Assembly: GCA_023244975.1 (NCBI GenBank) | Contig: JAHFLG010000022.1 | Coordinates: forward strand, 1-16,633 | Reading direction: 5' to 3' | DNA from: Candidatus Harrisonbacteria bacterium | GTDB taxonomy: Bacteria > Patescibacteriota > Minisyncoccia > UBA6257 > 1-14-0-10-44-23 | Length of the DNA stretch: 16,633 nucleotides | Shown here: positions 5,877 through 13,344 of the stretch, in pieces | How positions within the stretch are numbered: the first letter of the stretch is position 1 | Layout of the letters: every line of letters starts with the position of its first letter | Translations under genes and position numbers: made by a program | The notes under the pieces: generated by a model | Told to the model about the DNA's origin: nothing | Database searches by the model: none | What the model saw: only the letters and a program-made list of their open reading frames with translations

Positions 5877-6563
5877 ATGGAACAGAGGAGATTACGGGAG
5901 ATTATTTTGGACAATATTGAAGCAAAGGATTTGAGCGTGAGGGACGTGGTAGAGCGAACTGGTATGCCGGAGTCGTATCTCAACGCGATTATCAACGATC
6001 ATCGAGATGCCTTGCCGGCGTTTCCATATGTGCGGATCTATTTGATTCGGTTGGCCGAAGTGTTGTCTCTGACCCCAACTGAGGTTATTGAGCAGTACAA
6101 GGCTGAGTTTAACGAAAAAGTTTCCGGAGCTGCGGACATGCTTCCGGGCAATCGCTTTGCCCTTCCCTCTTCGCGTCGGCGGTATCTCATAGGTGGTGGC
6201 ATATGCGCAGTGATTATTTTAGGATATGTGCTTAGTAACAGCGGATTTTTTGGTAAACCGAGCTTGGCACTCAGTATGCCACCTCAGAACAGTGGCGATC
6301 CGTATATTGTTAATGAGGCTTCCATCCAGTTGGTTGGGCAGATCCAGCCCGGTGACAAGCTTCTGATTAATGGCCAAGCTGCACCGCTGACTGCCGAAGG
6401 ATCATTTACCATAGAGTATCCACTCAGTCCCGAGCTGAACACTATAGAATTTATGGTCTCGCGGTTTTTGGGTCGTCAAATCAGCGTAGTTAAGCACGTG
6501 TATTATCAAGAAGCCTCGACCACAGTTCCGACCAGCGTCAGGACTTCATCTTCTACTCAGTAA
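5877..6563 (+). CDS. RodZ-like helix-turn-helix membrane protein
   Basis: A 228-residue protein with the RodZ architecture. Residues 1-75 are an HTH_25-type helical domain (REIILDNIEAKDLSVRDVVERTGMPESYLNAII, then FPYVRIYLIRLAEVLSLTPTEVIEQY) that in RodZ contacts MreB. A basic patch, SSRRR, precedes one transmembrane helix (102-120). The outer part (137-210) looks like a glucodextranase-B or Big-type beta domain (IQLVGQIQPGDKLLINGQAAPL, then EGSFTIEYPLSPELNTIEF), and a short Ser/Thr tail follows. It probably links the cytoskeleton or division machinery to wall synthesis. It lies between a peptidoglycan hydrolase and recA; rodZ-like genes near recA are also known in Firmicutes. No MreB gene is in the window. 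Confidence 0.75.
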   Translation: MEQRRLREIILDNIEAKDLSVRDVVERTGMPESYLNAIINDHRDALPAFPYVRIYLIRLAEVLSLTPTEVIEQYKAEFNEKVSGAADMLPGNRFALPSSRRRYLIGGGICAVIILGYVLSNSGFFGKPSLALSMPPQNSGDPYIVNEASIQLVGQIQPGDKLLINGQAAPLTAEGSFTIEYPLSPELNTIEFMVSRFLGRQISVVKHVYYQEASTTVPTSVRTSSSTQ

Positions 6564-6564
6564 C

Positions 6565-6573
6565 TGGTATAAT
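6565..6573 (+). promoter_or_regulatory. Extended -10 promoter of recA
   Basis: TGG then a consensus TATAAT (6568-6573), immediately after the RodZ-like stop codon. TTCATC (6545-6550) is a weak -35 at 17 bases. The start codon is 26 bases past the -10, giving a leader of about 20 bases with no Shine-Dalgarno. I saw no SOS box. Confidence 0.6.
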
Positions 6574-6599
6574 ATCCACAATCATTAACAACAATTTGT

Positions 6600-7676
6600 A
6601 TGGTTAAAAAAGATAAGAAAGAAGAAAAACCAAAAGCAGAATTCAAAGATATCGCAGCGTTAATGGATGATTTACAGGGTAAGTTTGGCGAGGGTTCAAT
6701 TATGACCCTTGGTGATGCTCGTAATGTTGATGTTGATGTGATTCCGACCGGTAGTTTTTCTCTTGATCTTGCCCTTGGTGTTGGCGGATTGCCGCAGGGG
6801 CGCATCGTTGAGATCTATGGCCCAGAGAGTTCCGGTAAAAGCACCCTCGCTCTCAATGTGGTGGCGCAGGCGCAAAAAATGGGCAAGCGCGCCGCCTACA
6901 TTGATGCTGAACACGCCCTGGATCCGGAATATGCCGAGCGTCTTGGCGTAAAAATAAAAGAGTTGTTAATTTCCCAACCCGACAATGGCGAGGAGGGGTT
7001 AAACATTTTGGAAAGCTTAGTGCGATCCGGCATGGTAGGTATTGTGGTTGTTGACTCGGTCGCAGCTCTCGCTCCTCGCGCTGAAATCGAAGGCGAGATG
7101 GGTCAGCAGTTTATGGGGCTACAGGCGCGCATGATGAGTCAGGCGCTGCGTAAGCTGACGGCCATTACTGCCCGCTACAACGTGCTGATTATTTTTATCA
7201 ACCAAATTAGAATGAAGATCGGTGTCATGTTCGGTAATCCTGAAACAACTCCGGGCGGTAATGCTCTGAAGTTTGCCTCCTCGGTTCGTATCGATATCCG
7301 CCGTATTGCCCAAATTAAGAAGGCCGAAGAGGTCGTGGGCGGGCGGGTTAAGGCCAAAATAGTGAAGAACAAAGTTGCCGCGCCGTTTAAAATAGCGGAG
7401 TTTGATATTATGTACGGCACCGGCATCTCCTACGAAGGCGACGTTTTAACGACTGGCCTCAAATATGGCACCGTCACCAAGGCCGGCTCAACCTACTCGT
7501 TTGAAGGCCAGAAGATTGCGGTGGGTATTGATGCCTCGACCAATAAATTGAAAGAAGATAAAAAGTTGCTCAAAGATATTGAACAACGAACTCGTGAAGT
7601 TGCTAAAAAAGTCCTGCTGCCGGGCGAAGGTATGGGCGCTGCAGATGCTGCTGAAGAAGAGGCAGAAAAAGCTTAA
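6600..7676 (+). CDS. recA: Recombinase RecA
   Basis: A 358-residue complete RecA. An N-terminal basic stretch precedes the core; Walker A is GPESSGKST (74-82), followed by YIDAEHALDPEYAERLGV, the Walker B region GIVVVDSVAALAPRAEIEG, loop L1 near MGQQFMGLQARMMSQALRKL, and loop L2 with FINQIRMKIGVMFGNPETTPGGNALKF. The C-terminal domain is shorter and ends in a glutamate/alanine-rich tail. It forms filaments on single-stranded DNA for homologous recombination and repair. There is no intein interruption, and no recX follows. The stop overlaps the stop of the convergent YvcK-like gene by four bases through a shared TTAA (7673-7676). Confidence 0.98.
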   Translation: MVKKDKKEEKPKAEFKDIAALMDDLQGKFGEGSIMTLGDARNVDVDVIPTGSFSLDLALGVGGLPQGRIVEIYGPESSGKSTLALNVVAQAQKMGKRAAYIDAEHALDPEYAERLGVKIKELLISQPDNGEEGLNILESLVRSGMVGIVVVDSVAALAPRAEIEGEMGQQFMGLQARMMSQALRKLTAITARYNVLIIFINQIRMKIGVMFGNPETTPGGNALKFASSVRIDIRRIAQIKKAEEVVGGRVKAKIVKNKVAAPFKIAEFDIMYGTGISYEGDVLTTGLKYGTVTKAGSTYSFEGQKIAVGIDASTNKLKEDKKLLKDIEQRTREVAKKVLLPGEGMGAADAAEEEAEKA

Positions 7677-8524
7677 CCCAGAAACTGCTTCAGTGCTTTG
7701 CGGAGATTTTCTGGAGTATATAACTTTTTTGGGTTTTTTGGCTGGATCATGGTTGGGGTCAGGGCTATGTCAATAGTTCCTGCGCCGGCATATCGAGTAA
7801 CGATATCAACATAATCTTGTGCTGAGAAATCCATAGTTTGGCCTGGTTGATTGATTGGATTGACGATGTAGATGACCGTTGCTTTTGTTTTTTTCAGTGC
7901 AGCCGGCATACCGGTTACGAGTAGATTAGGAATGATCGAAGAATACAAGGATCCGGGTCCGAGGATGATCAGGTCAGCCGCTAGAATAGTTTTTTTTGCC
8001 TTTTGATTCAATGGCACCGAAGGCAGGAACCAGACTTGCTCAATATGTAGTCGTGGATTGTACCGAGGAATATATAGGTTTGTTTCGCCTCTAATAATTT
8101 TTCCATTTTCAAGCTTCGCATAGAGGGTTGGTACTTGCAGGCTGGCTGGAATAACATCGCCTTTCACCTTCAAGATTTTTTTTGTGACTTCAATCGTTTT
8201 TTCAAAGTTGTTGGTTTGCAGGGTCAGGCCGGCTAAGATTAAATTGCCGACAACCTCTCCTTTAAGAGGGCCGGTCGGATACCGATAGGCAAACAGATGC
8301 AGAAAGGCTTTATCTTTGAGTTCCGAGAGGGCAATCAGAGCTCGGCGAGTATCACCCGGAGCCATCATATCAAAGGCCGCTCGCATGGCTCCCCCGCTTC
8401 CGCCATCATCTGCTGGCGTCTGAATAATAGAAATATAAGCACCGGTGGCCTTTAGGGCGCGGGCAACCGCAGTCGTTCCCTCTGCCCCGCCAATAATGAC
8501 AATCTGTTTGAGTTTAGTTTTCAT
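7673..8524 (-). CDS. YvcK/CofD-like protein, probable nucleotide-sugar-binding regulator
   Basis: A 283-residue YvcK/CofD-family protein. Visible motifs are IVIIGGAEGTTAVARALK (8-25), PADDGGSGGAMR (37-48), APGDTRRALIAL (55-66), VVGNLILAGL (91-100) and ILGPGSLYSSIIPNLL (187-202). The family separates into CofD (coenzyme F420 synthesis) and YvcK/GlmR, which binds UDP-sugars and controls envelope metabolism; DDGGS followed by the GPGSLYSSIIPNLL signature favours YvcK. The first glycine loop reads GGAEG where family members usually read GGGTG. It starts one base after the stop of the glycosyltransferase gene, with no Shine-Dalgarno, so the two are probably co-transcribed and coupled. A UDP-sugar sensor beside a sugar transferase fits a glycan-control role. 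It is slightly shorter than typical YvcK. Confidence 0.83.
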   Translation of the reverse strand: MKTKLKQIVIIGGAEGTTAVARALKATGAYISIIQTPADDGGSGGAMRAAFDMMAPGDTRRALIALSELKDKAFLHLFAYRYPTGPLKGEVVGNLILAGLTLQTNNFEKTIEVTKKILKVKGDVIPASLQVPTLYAKLENGKIIRGETNLYIPRYNPRLHIEQVWFLPSVPLNQKAKKTILAADLIILGPGSLYSSIIPNLLVTGMPAALKKTKATVIYIVNPINQPGQTMDFSAQDYVDIVTRYAGAGTIDIALTPTMIQPKNPKKLYTPENLRKALKQFLG

Positions 8525-8525
8525 G

Positions 8526-10754
8526 TTAAAAAAGTAGTCTGGCGAGTAGATACGAGATCGTACTTTCGGCGCCCTGGTTCAGGTTTAGTCGCGTTTCCTG
8601 CAAGCCGTCGTAGCAGCCACCCGTAGTTTGATCATACACTACCTGGCTCAAGGTGTTATCCCCTAGGAACCAATCGAATGCTGTATGTTGGAGAGTTTTA
8701 TAACGACGATCTCCTGAAATTGCAAACATAGTATTCAGCGTCTGCACCATGGCCGCGGGATCTTCAGGCTGCTGATCATGCAGCGCGCGGCGCTCTCCGC
8801 GGATATGCCATCCGGCCTGGCCAATGGGCACATACATAGAATCGCGAAATGTTTTTGAGATAAGAAATTCAAGCGTGACGTGTGCGGTTTTCAAATAGAT
8901 TTTTTTGCCGGTAATTTTGTAGCCGGCCAGTAGCGCCTCGGGCAGAGCTGCATTGGCATAGGTCAGTTGATGTTCGAACCACTGCCAGTCCGGACTTACT
9001 GTTTTTGCGTATGCCGTTACTAATATAGTGCAGGCGCGTTCAAGCTGCTTAGTCAGTTTTGGCTGTGGCCAGATTGTGAGCCAGCAAGCCAGAGCTTGAG
9101 CATAGAAAGCGTTTGACCGCAGATGGGTAAACGCAATCTGCTTTTTGCTTGAGTACAGAAATAAAGCAGCGGCTTTTTCTTTTAGTTTCTTTGGCACAGC
9201 GCTGGTTGTGGCAGTGACGACGAGAGCATGGAGAGCGCGAGCGGTCGGATCCTCCATATTCTCCTGAGTATTTTGAGGGCTGAACTGTTTATCGAACTGG
9301 ACGTAATTATTAAAATATCCAGACTGAGTTTGGGTGTACTCAAGAAAGTTCAGGTAGATGGTGGCAAGCTTGAGTGCAATCGGCGATTTATAGCGAGTAT
9401 AATAGCTTACCATAGCGATGAGTGCCCGCGCGTTGTCATCAACAGTATAGCCTGAAGACGGGTTGGGCTGACTGAGTTTTGAAAATTGTAGGATGCCCAC
9501 ATCGGTGGTCATTCGTACGATGTGACCAAGCTTGATCTTGGGCAGGTGTTTAGCTTCAGCTCTGAGCTCCGGGGCGAGAGCGGAAAATAATTTCATATAA
9601 GCGATGACGACATTGGGCCAGACCATCGGCCGGGTTTTAAAATAAGCGCTTCTTCCCATGGCCACTCGCAACTCTTCATGGTCAAGGAGTTCTAGTGTCG
9701 CTTTCATAATGCCTTTCGATTCTTTGAAATTAACGAGTCGTCCGACATCATGAGTAATATCCTCTTGAGCCTGAGCAAACGCGGTGGCAATCACGGGTCG
9801 GCCGGCGCCAAGTGCATAGGAAAGAGTTCCTGAAACGGCCTGGTCAGGATTTTGAGAAACAGCTAGATATATGTCGGTCGCCCTAAGGAACATGAGCAGT
9901 TCTCTAAGGCTTAGATATTTGTCATAAAAGCGGACGTACTCGTTCATTCCAAGTGCAGATACTTTTTGTTTTAGAAAATTCCGGTACTCCTCTCCGGACT
10001 GCCGCAGTACGACGGGGTGCGTCGCTCCAAGAATGAGTAATCGAACATTCGGGTACTTTGCGGCGATTTTAGGCAGCGCTTCGATCGCGTATTCCAGGCC
10101 TTTGCCGCGCCCGAGGAGTCCAAAACTACTAAGAGTTTTATATTGCGAAAGCCCTAAAGTCGCCTTTGCTGTTTTAGTCGCTATGAATGTGCCGGAGTGG
10201 ATGCCGTGCGGGATTACCGCGATTTTTTCAGCGGGAATTCCATATATTTTTTCCAGAATATGTTTTGATCGCTTCGTCATGACCGTAACCTTTTCTGCGC
10301 GGACACCGAGAGCACGGACAAGCAATAGCATTTTCTTCTTCGGCTTCGGGAGAACGGTGTGAAAGGTGATGATCAGCGGCTTGGTCAGCTCCTCTGCAAA
10401 CTCGAGGACATACTCTCCCCAGTCACCACCAAAGATGCCGAACTCGTGCTGAATGCTGACAATCTTGACTTGAGGTAGATCGTTCAACTGTCGCGCGATC
10501 GCGCGGTACTGATCCCGACGATTCTGACTGATAGTATAGATGACCTTATTCGGATAGTTGTTGCCACTGACTTCATCAACATTCATGGCTACTACCTTGG
10601 ATTCTATGTGCGGGGCAAATAAATCATTAAACGAGTTCGCCAGATCCTGAGTGAATGAAGCAATGCCGCATTCACGGGGCGGAAAGGTCGAAAGGAAGAC
10701 GATCTGGGATGTGTGATTGAGCTTTTGCACCATGCTGTATAAAACAAAAAACAT
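8526..10754 (-). CDS. GT4 glycosyltransferase fused to a probable alpha/alpha-barrel sugar-active domain
   Basis: A 742-residue two-domain protein. Residues about 18-395 are a GT-B family 4 glycosyltransferase: IVFLSTFPPRECGIASFTQDL is the N-terminal acceptor-side loop, IPHGIH and FGLLGRGKGLEYAIEALPKI mark the linker and C-lobe, and SGTLSYALGAGRPVIAT (308-324) is where the donor-binding E-x7-E motif usually lies. Residues about 405-742 are repeated helix pairs with aromatic and acidic motifs (GYTVDDNARALIAM, WQWFEHQLTYANAALPEALL, QQPEDPAAMVQT, GGCYDGLQ) resembling six-hairpin glycosidase or epimerase barrels. The first domain should transfer a sugar from a nucleotide donor; the second may bind, trim or epimerise the product. 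GH130 and GalT-like genes are directly upstream, YvcK directly downstream. The ATG at 10754 lies in a hairpin; ATG 10733 (residue 8) is an alternative start. Confidence 0.8.
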   Translation of the reverse strand: MFFVLYSMVQKLNHTSQIVFLSTFPPRECGIASFTQDLANSFNDLFAPHIESKVVAMNVDEVSGNNYPNKVIYTISQNRRDQYRAIARQLNDLPQVKIVSIQHEFGIFGGDWGEYVLEFAEELTKPLIITFHTVLPKPKKKMLLLVRALGVRAEKVTVMTKRSKHILEKIYGIPAEKIAVIPHGIHSGTFIATKTAKATLGLSQYKTLSSFGLLGRGKGLEYAIEALPKIAAKYPNVRLLILGATHPVVLRQSGEEYRNFLKQKVSALGMNEYVRFYDKYLSLRELLMFLRATDIYLAVSQNPDQAVSGTLSYALGAGRPVIATAFAQAQEDITHDVGRLVNFKESKGIMKATLELLDHEELRVAMGRSAYFKTRPMVWPNVVIAYMKLFSALAPELRAEAKHLPKIKLGHIVRMTTDVGILQFSKLSQPNPSSGYTVDDNARALIAMVSYYTRYKSPIALKLATIYLNFLEYTQTQSGYFNNYVQFDKQFSPQNTQENMEDPTARALHALVVTATTSAVPKKLKEKAAALFLYSSKKQIAFTHLRSNAFYAQALACWLTIWPQPKLTKQLERACTILVTAYAKTVSPDWQWFEHQLTYANAALPEALLAGYKITGKKIYLKTAHVTLEFLISKTFRDSMYVPIGQAGWHIRGERRALHDQQPEDPAAMVQTLNTMFAISGDRRYKTLQHTAFDWFLGDNTLSQVVYDQTTGGCYDGLQETRLNLNQGAESTISYLLARLLF

Positions 10755-10773
10755 ACTTGCCTAGGCAAATATG
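10752..10773 (-). promoter_or_regulatory. Start-codon-sequestering hairpin or operator
   Basis: Twenty-two bases form a near-perfect dyad. In the leftward mRNA it reads CAUAUUUGC, loop CUAG, GCAAGUAUG: nine pairs in a row, with the single non-Watson-Crick pair being a G-U wobble. The last three bases are the AUG of the glycosyltransferase. On DNA or on a rightward RNA the same position is a mismatch, which favours function in the leftward mRNA. It lies between the -10 (10793-10798) and the coding region, so it is expected to be transcribed. Confidence 0.5.
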
Positions 10774-10792
10774 TGATATATCTAACCATTCT

Positions 10793-10798
10793 ATTATA
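10793..10798 (-). promoter_or_regulatory. -10 promoter of the glycosyltransferase-yvcK unit
   Basis: Consensus TATAAT on the minus strand, preceded by TTG. TTAGCA at 10817-10822, inside the end of the GH130 gene, is a weak -35 at 18 bases. It predicts a leader of about 32 bases holding the hairpin at 10752-10773, and would allow this unit to be expressed apart from the upstream genes. Confidence 0.5.
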
Positions 10799-10813
10799 CA
10801 ATAAAACGAGATA

Positions 10814-11773
10814 TTATGCTAATTTCGTACTTAGAAGCTCTGTGACAAGAGAGTCAATGCTTATTTGAACAGCGCCAATTCTAGTATCAGCAGCGCCATA
10901 GAAAATAGTGAGTGTGTTTCCCATGGCAGAGGCTCCGCTGGGGAAGACAATGCCGTCATTGGGTGCACGGAATTCCCACGGTTCCTGAGGTGAAAAGAGC
11001 GGATACGGAAGTCGTCCCAGCACATGGAACGGATTATTGAGATCAAGTAGCGCGGCGGCGGCGTGATACCTTCTACCTCTGCTGCTTTGTTCAACCGCAT
11101 GGTAAATGAGGAGCCAGCCATGCGGAGTTTCAATTGGGGCGCATCCTCCGCCGATTTTAGGCATTTCAAATTGATAGGTCGGCTGGAGCACGGTGAATTT
11201 TTTGCATTCCTTTAGATATGTCTGCCACCGTTCTTCATTAAAGTCTGCGAATGAATCAGCGTACATGATCTGGATACCCGGCAAAATTCGGTGCATAAAG
11301 GCGATCTTGCCATTGATGCGTTTTGGAAAAATAAAAGCATCTTTTTCCCATAAAAATGTGCCTGGCCCAACCCCATAGGCAGTTTGCGTATAAGGAATTT
11401 GCGGAGTCAGTATCCCCTGTTTTTTAAATTCTACGAGATCAAAACTAGTGGCGTAGGCGACAATGGCATTGGTTCCGTCATAGGCGGTATAAAAGACGTA
11501 ATATATACCTTCAAAGTACACAATGCGCGGATCTTCAATCCCCTGGCGTTCGTAGTCATACTGAGGAAAGAGTACCGGATAAGGCAGGCGCTCAACAACT
11601 TTGTTATCTATAAGTCGGCAGTAGCCGATGCTTGAACGATCCATCTTGTCTACTGCCCGGTAGAGCATATGCAGAGCGCCGTTTTTTTCAATGCAGCCCG
11701 GATTGAGCACGCCGTTTTTTTCAAACGCAAGTGAAGTCGGCTCAAGAATGATGCCAAGTCGTCGTATGTTCAT
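10814..11773 (-). CDS. GH130-family glycoside phosphorylase or mannosidase
   Basis: A 319-residue five-bladed beta-propeller of glycoside hydrolase family 130. Catalytic Asp81 is in GIEDPRIVYF (78-87). Other family marks are LHMLYRAVDK, FPKRINGKIAFMHRILPGIQI (149-169), KIGGGCAPIETPHGWLLIYHAV (206-227), and FYGAADTRIGA (291-301). Members act on beta-mannosides, either by phosphorolysis to mannose 1-phosphate or by hydrolysis. The basic residues Lys206, His225 and Arg152/Arg162 are present where phosphorylases bind phosphate, so a phosphorylase is favoured, but the specificity cannot be read. The start overlaps the GalT-like stop by four bases (ATGA), so the two are translationally coupled. A phosphorylase and a hexose-1-phosphate transferase made together suggests that the product of one is the substrate of the other. 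Confidence 0.87.
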   Translation of the reverse strand: MNIRRLGIILEPTSLAFEKNGVLNPGCIEKNGALHMLYRAVDKMDRSSIGYCRLIDNKVVERLPYPVLFPQYDYERQGIEDPRIVYFEGIYYVFYTAYDGTNAIVAYATSFDLVEFKKQGILTPQIPYTQTAYGVGPGTFLWEKDAFIFPKRINGKIAFMHRILPGIQIMYADSFADFNEERWQTYLKECKKFTVLQPTYQFEMPKIGGGCAPIETPHGWLLIYHAVEQSSRGRRYHAAAALLDLNNPFHVLGRLPYPLFSPQEPWEFRAPNDGIVFPSGASAMGNTLTIFYGAADTRIGAVQISIDSLVTELLSTKLA

Positions 11774-12738
11774 TGACGGAGCAGAATAGCGGCATCCTCG
11801 GGAGCCACCGGATTAATAACGATTTGCGTACTGAGTTCAAATCCGGCTGAGATGTTGAGGCGCGGATGAATTTCAATATGCCAATGGTAGTGATCGGTTG
11901 AGTTGTTGACCGGTCCGGTATGAATAAAATAGTTGTAATCGGGATTGCCGAGTTTTTGTTTGAGGCTGGTTAGGGAAAATCGCAATGCCTCGATGACACC
12001 GACAAGAATATGGGGCGGAGTTTTTTCAAAATGCGGAATATGATGTTTGGGATAGATCTTCATTTCAAATGCCTGTTTGGAGGCATAAGGGGCGGTGATA
12101 ATCGCATCATCATTTTCAAATATGATTCGCAGATTTTCTTTTCTTTCAAATGCGATGATCTCACAGTGGGCGCAGCGCTTATGAGTATCAAAATACCGTC
12201 GCGCTCCATAGAGTGAACGCTTAACGTGCGGCGGGATAACCGGAAGAGCGAGAATCTGGTGGTGCGGATGCGATTGCGACGCTCCGGCGCTTGCTCCCCA
12301 ATTTTGAAAGATAGAAATATATTGCATACATTTTTCGTCTGCGAGGGCTTTGTAACGTTCTATAAGAGCCATAAATACCTCACCTGATTCTGACATTGAA
12401 AGATCAGATAAATTTTTCGTGTGGTCGCGGGTCAGCAGCAGCTCATGCTCGCCGCTGCCGTACATAGAGATATAAGGGCCATGCGCAGAGCGTACCGGGC
12501 AGACATCGGCATGTTTGAGTGCCGGATATTTATTTTTAATAACCACGACGCGCCACTGAGCCCCTTCCCCGTAGTATAAGAGTGCTTCTTCTTTTAAGAT
12601 GTGCTCAAATGGACAGCTCTCGATCGGAGTTTGTGAGCGTGTTGCTATAGGCTTCTCATTTCCTCGCTGTGAGCGTTTAGGGGCGATAAGTACCCAATCC
12701 TGCGAGACTAAGTCTTGGCGGAGCTGAGGCTGTTCCAT
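11770..12738 (-). CDS. GalT-like hexose-1-phosphate nucleotidylyltransferase
   Basis: A 322-residue protein of the GalT branch of the HIT superfamily. The catalytic triad region is SQSHPHHQILALP (155-167), with His159 as the expected nucleophile; GalT proteins usually read HPHGQ, so the extra histidine is unusual. The N-terminal part has RQDLVSQDWVLIAPKR and SGEHELLL; the C-terminal half has the second HIT-like motif YHWHIEIHPRL (284-294). Zinc ligands are uneven: Cys189-x-x-Cys192 is intact, but the first pair reads CPFE (42-45), where many relatives have CPFC. It should exchange a sugar 1-phosphate with a nucleotide sugar, or act like ADP-glucose phosphorylase. It starts five bases after dedA and runs into GH130. 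Preferred sugar is unknown. Confidence 0.85.
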   Translation of the reverse strand: MEQPQLRQDLVSQDWVLIAPKRSQRGNEKPIATRSQTPIESCPFEHILKEEALLYYGEGAQWRVVVIKNKYPALKHADVCPVRSAHGPYISMYGSGEHELLLTRDHTKNLSDLSMSESGEVFMALIERYKALADEKCMQYISIFQNWGASAGASQSHPHHQILALPVIPPHVKRSLYGARRYFDTHKRCAHCEIIAFERKENLRIIFENDDAIITAPYASKQAFEMKIYPKHHIPHFEKTPPHILVGVIEALRFSLTSLKQKLGNPDYNYFIHTGPVNNSTDHYHWHIEIHPRLNISAGFELSTQIVINPVAPEDAAILLRQ

Positions 12739-12743
12739 GATAG

Positions 12744-13343
12744 TTATTTGATTTCGCTAGTCGGTTGCTTCCAAAATTTTCGTTTGAGAACGTATTCGAT
12801 GAGAAAGACCATAATGAAGAGTCCGGCAGCGAAGAGTTCAATTTTACGCAACACTTTTTTGTATCCTATTAAGTATACTGTGTAACCAAAGAAGTAGCCT
12901 ACAATGATCATTGCAAATGCCCAGATAATTGTGGCGATAGAGGTCGCTTTAAAGAATTTTTTAAAATCAAAGCCGTGCCAGCCCGCCAAAAAAATAGTCG
13001 GACGCGTTGTGAAGTACATGAATTTTGAAATAAGTGCGTATCTTCCGTATCGGCTGACGATGTGTTCATAGACCCAATGGCCGGTTTTTTCATATCGCTT
13101 ATCAAGCCAAATGCCGAATGCAGTATTTTTTAGATATTTGCCGGCGCTGTACCAGAGTAGGTCGCCGCAAATAGTGCCAATAATGACGACAATACCGAGC
13201 ATTGGCCAACTAATAAGTCCCTGCCAGGCAAAGATGCTGGCAAAGAGAATGATGCCCTCGCCTTCAATAAGCATGCCGAGAAAGATGAGGGCATATACAA
13301 TGAATGGATTAGCCTGAATAAAAAATTCGAGCGCGTTATGCAT
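12744..13343 (-). CDS. DedA-family membrane protein
   Basis: A 199-residue membrane protein with about five hydrophobic segments. DedA landmarks are the acidic re-entrant region GMLIEGEGIILFASIFAW (23-40), GTICGDLLWYSAGKYLK (56-72) with the conserved Asp61, and ISKFMYFTTRPTIFLAGW (105-122) with conserved Arg114, corresponding to the usual SRFxPxxR motif with Lys in place of the first Arg. DedA proteins are membrane transporters; some flip undecaprenyl phosphate or phospholipids and support envelope integrity. Here it sits in a leftward operon one base after the deoxyribosyltransferase-like gene and five bases before the GalT-like gene, so lipid-carrier recycling for the glycan enzymes is an attractive but unproven role. 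No Shine-Dalgarno is present. Confidence 0.85.
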   Translation of the reverse strand: MHNALEFFIQANPFIVYALIFLGMLIEGEGIILFASIFAWQGLISWPMLGIVVIIGTICGDLLWYSAGKYLKNTAFGIWLDKRYEKTGHWVYEHIVSRYGRYALISKFMYFTTRPTIFLAGWHGFDFKKFFKATSIATIIWAFAMIIVGYFFGYTVYLIGYKKVLRKIELFAAGLFIMVFLIEYVLKRKFWKQPTSEIK

Positions 13344-13344
13344 A

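Noticed and set aside
6600..7676. Intein or frameshift in recA
   Set aside because: The Walker A region and both DNA-binding loops run without interruption in one frame of normal length.
7673..8524. CofD (F420 biosynthesis) as the function of the YvcK-like gene
   Set aside because: No other F420 gene is present, and the DDGGS plus GPGSLYSSIIPNLL pattern fits YvcK better.
10773..10778. GTGATA in the glycosyltransferase leader as a TrmB-type (TATCAC/GTGATA) operator
   Set aside because: Only one half-site is present; without the second half at the right spacing it is likely chance.
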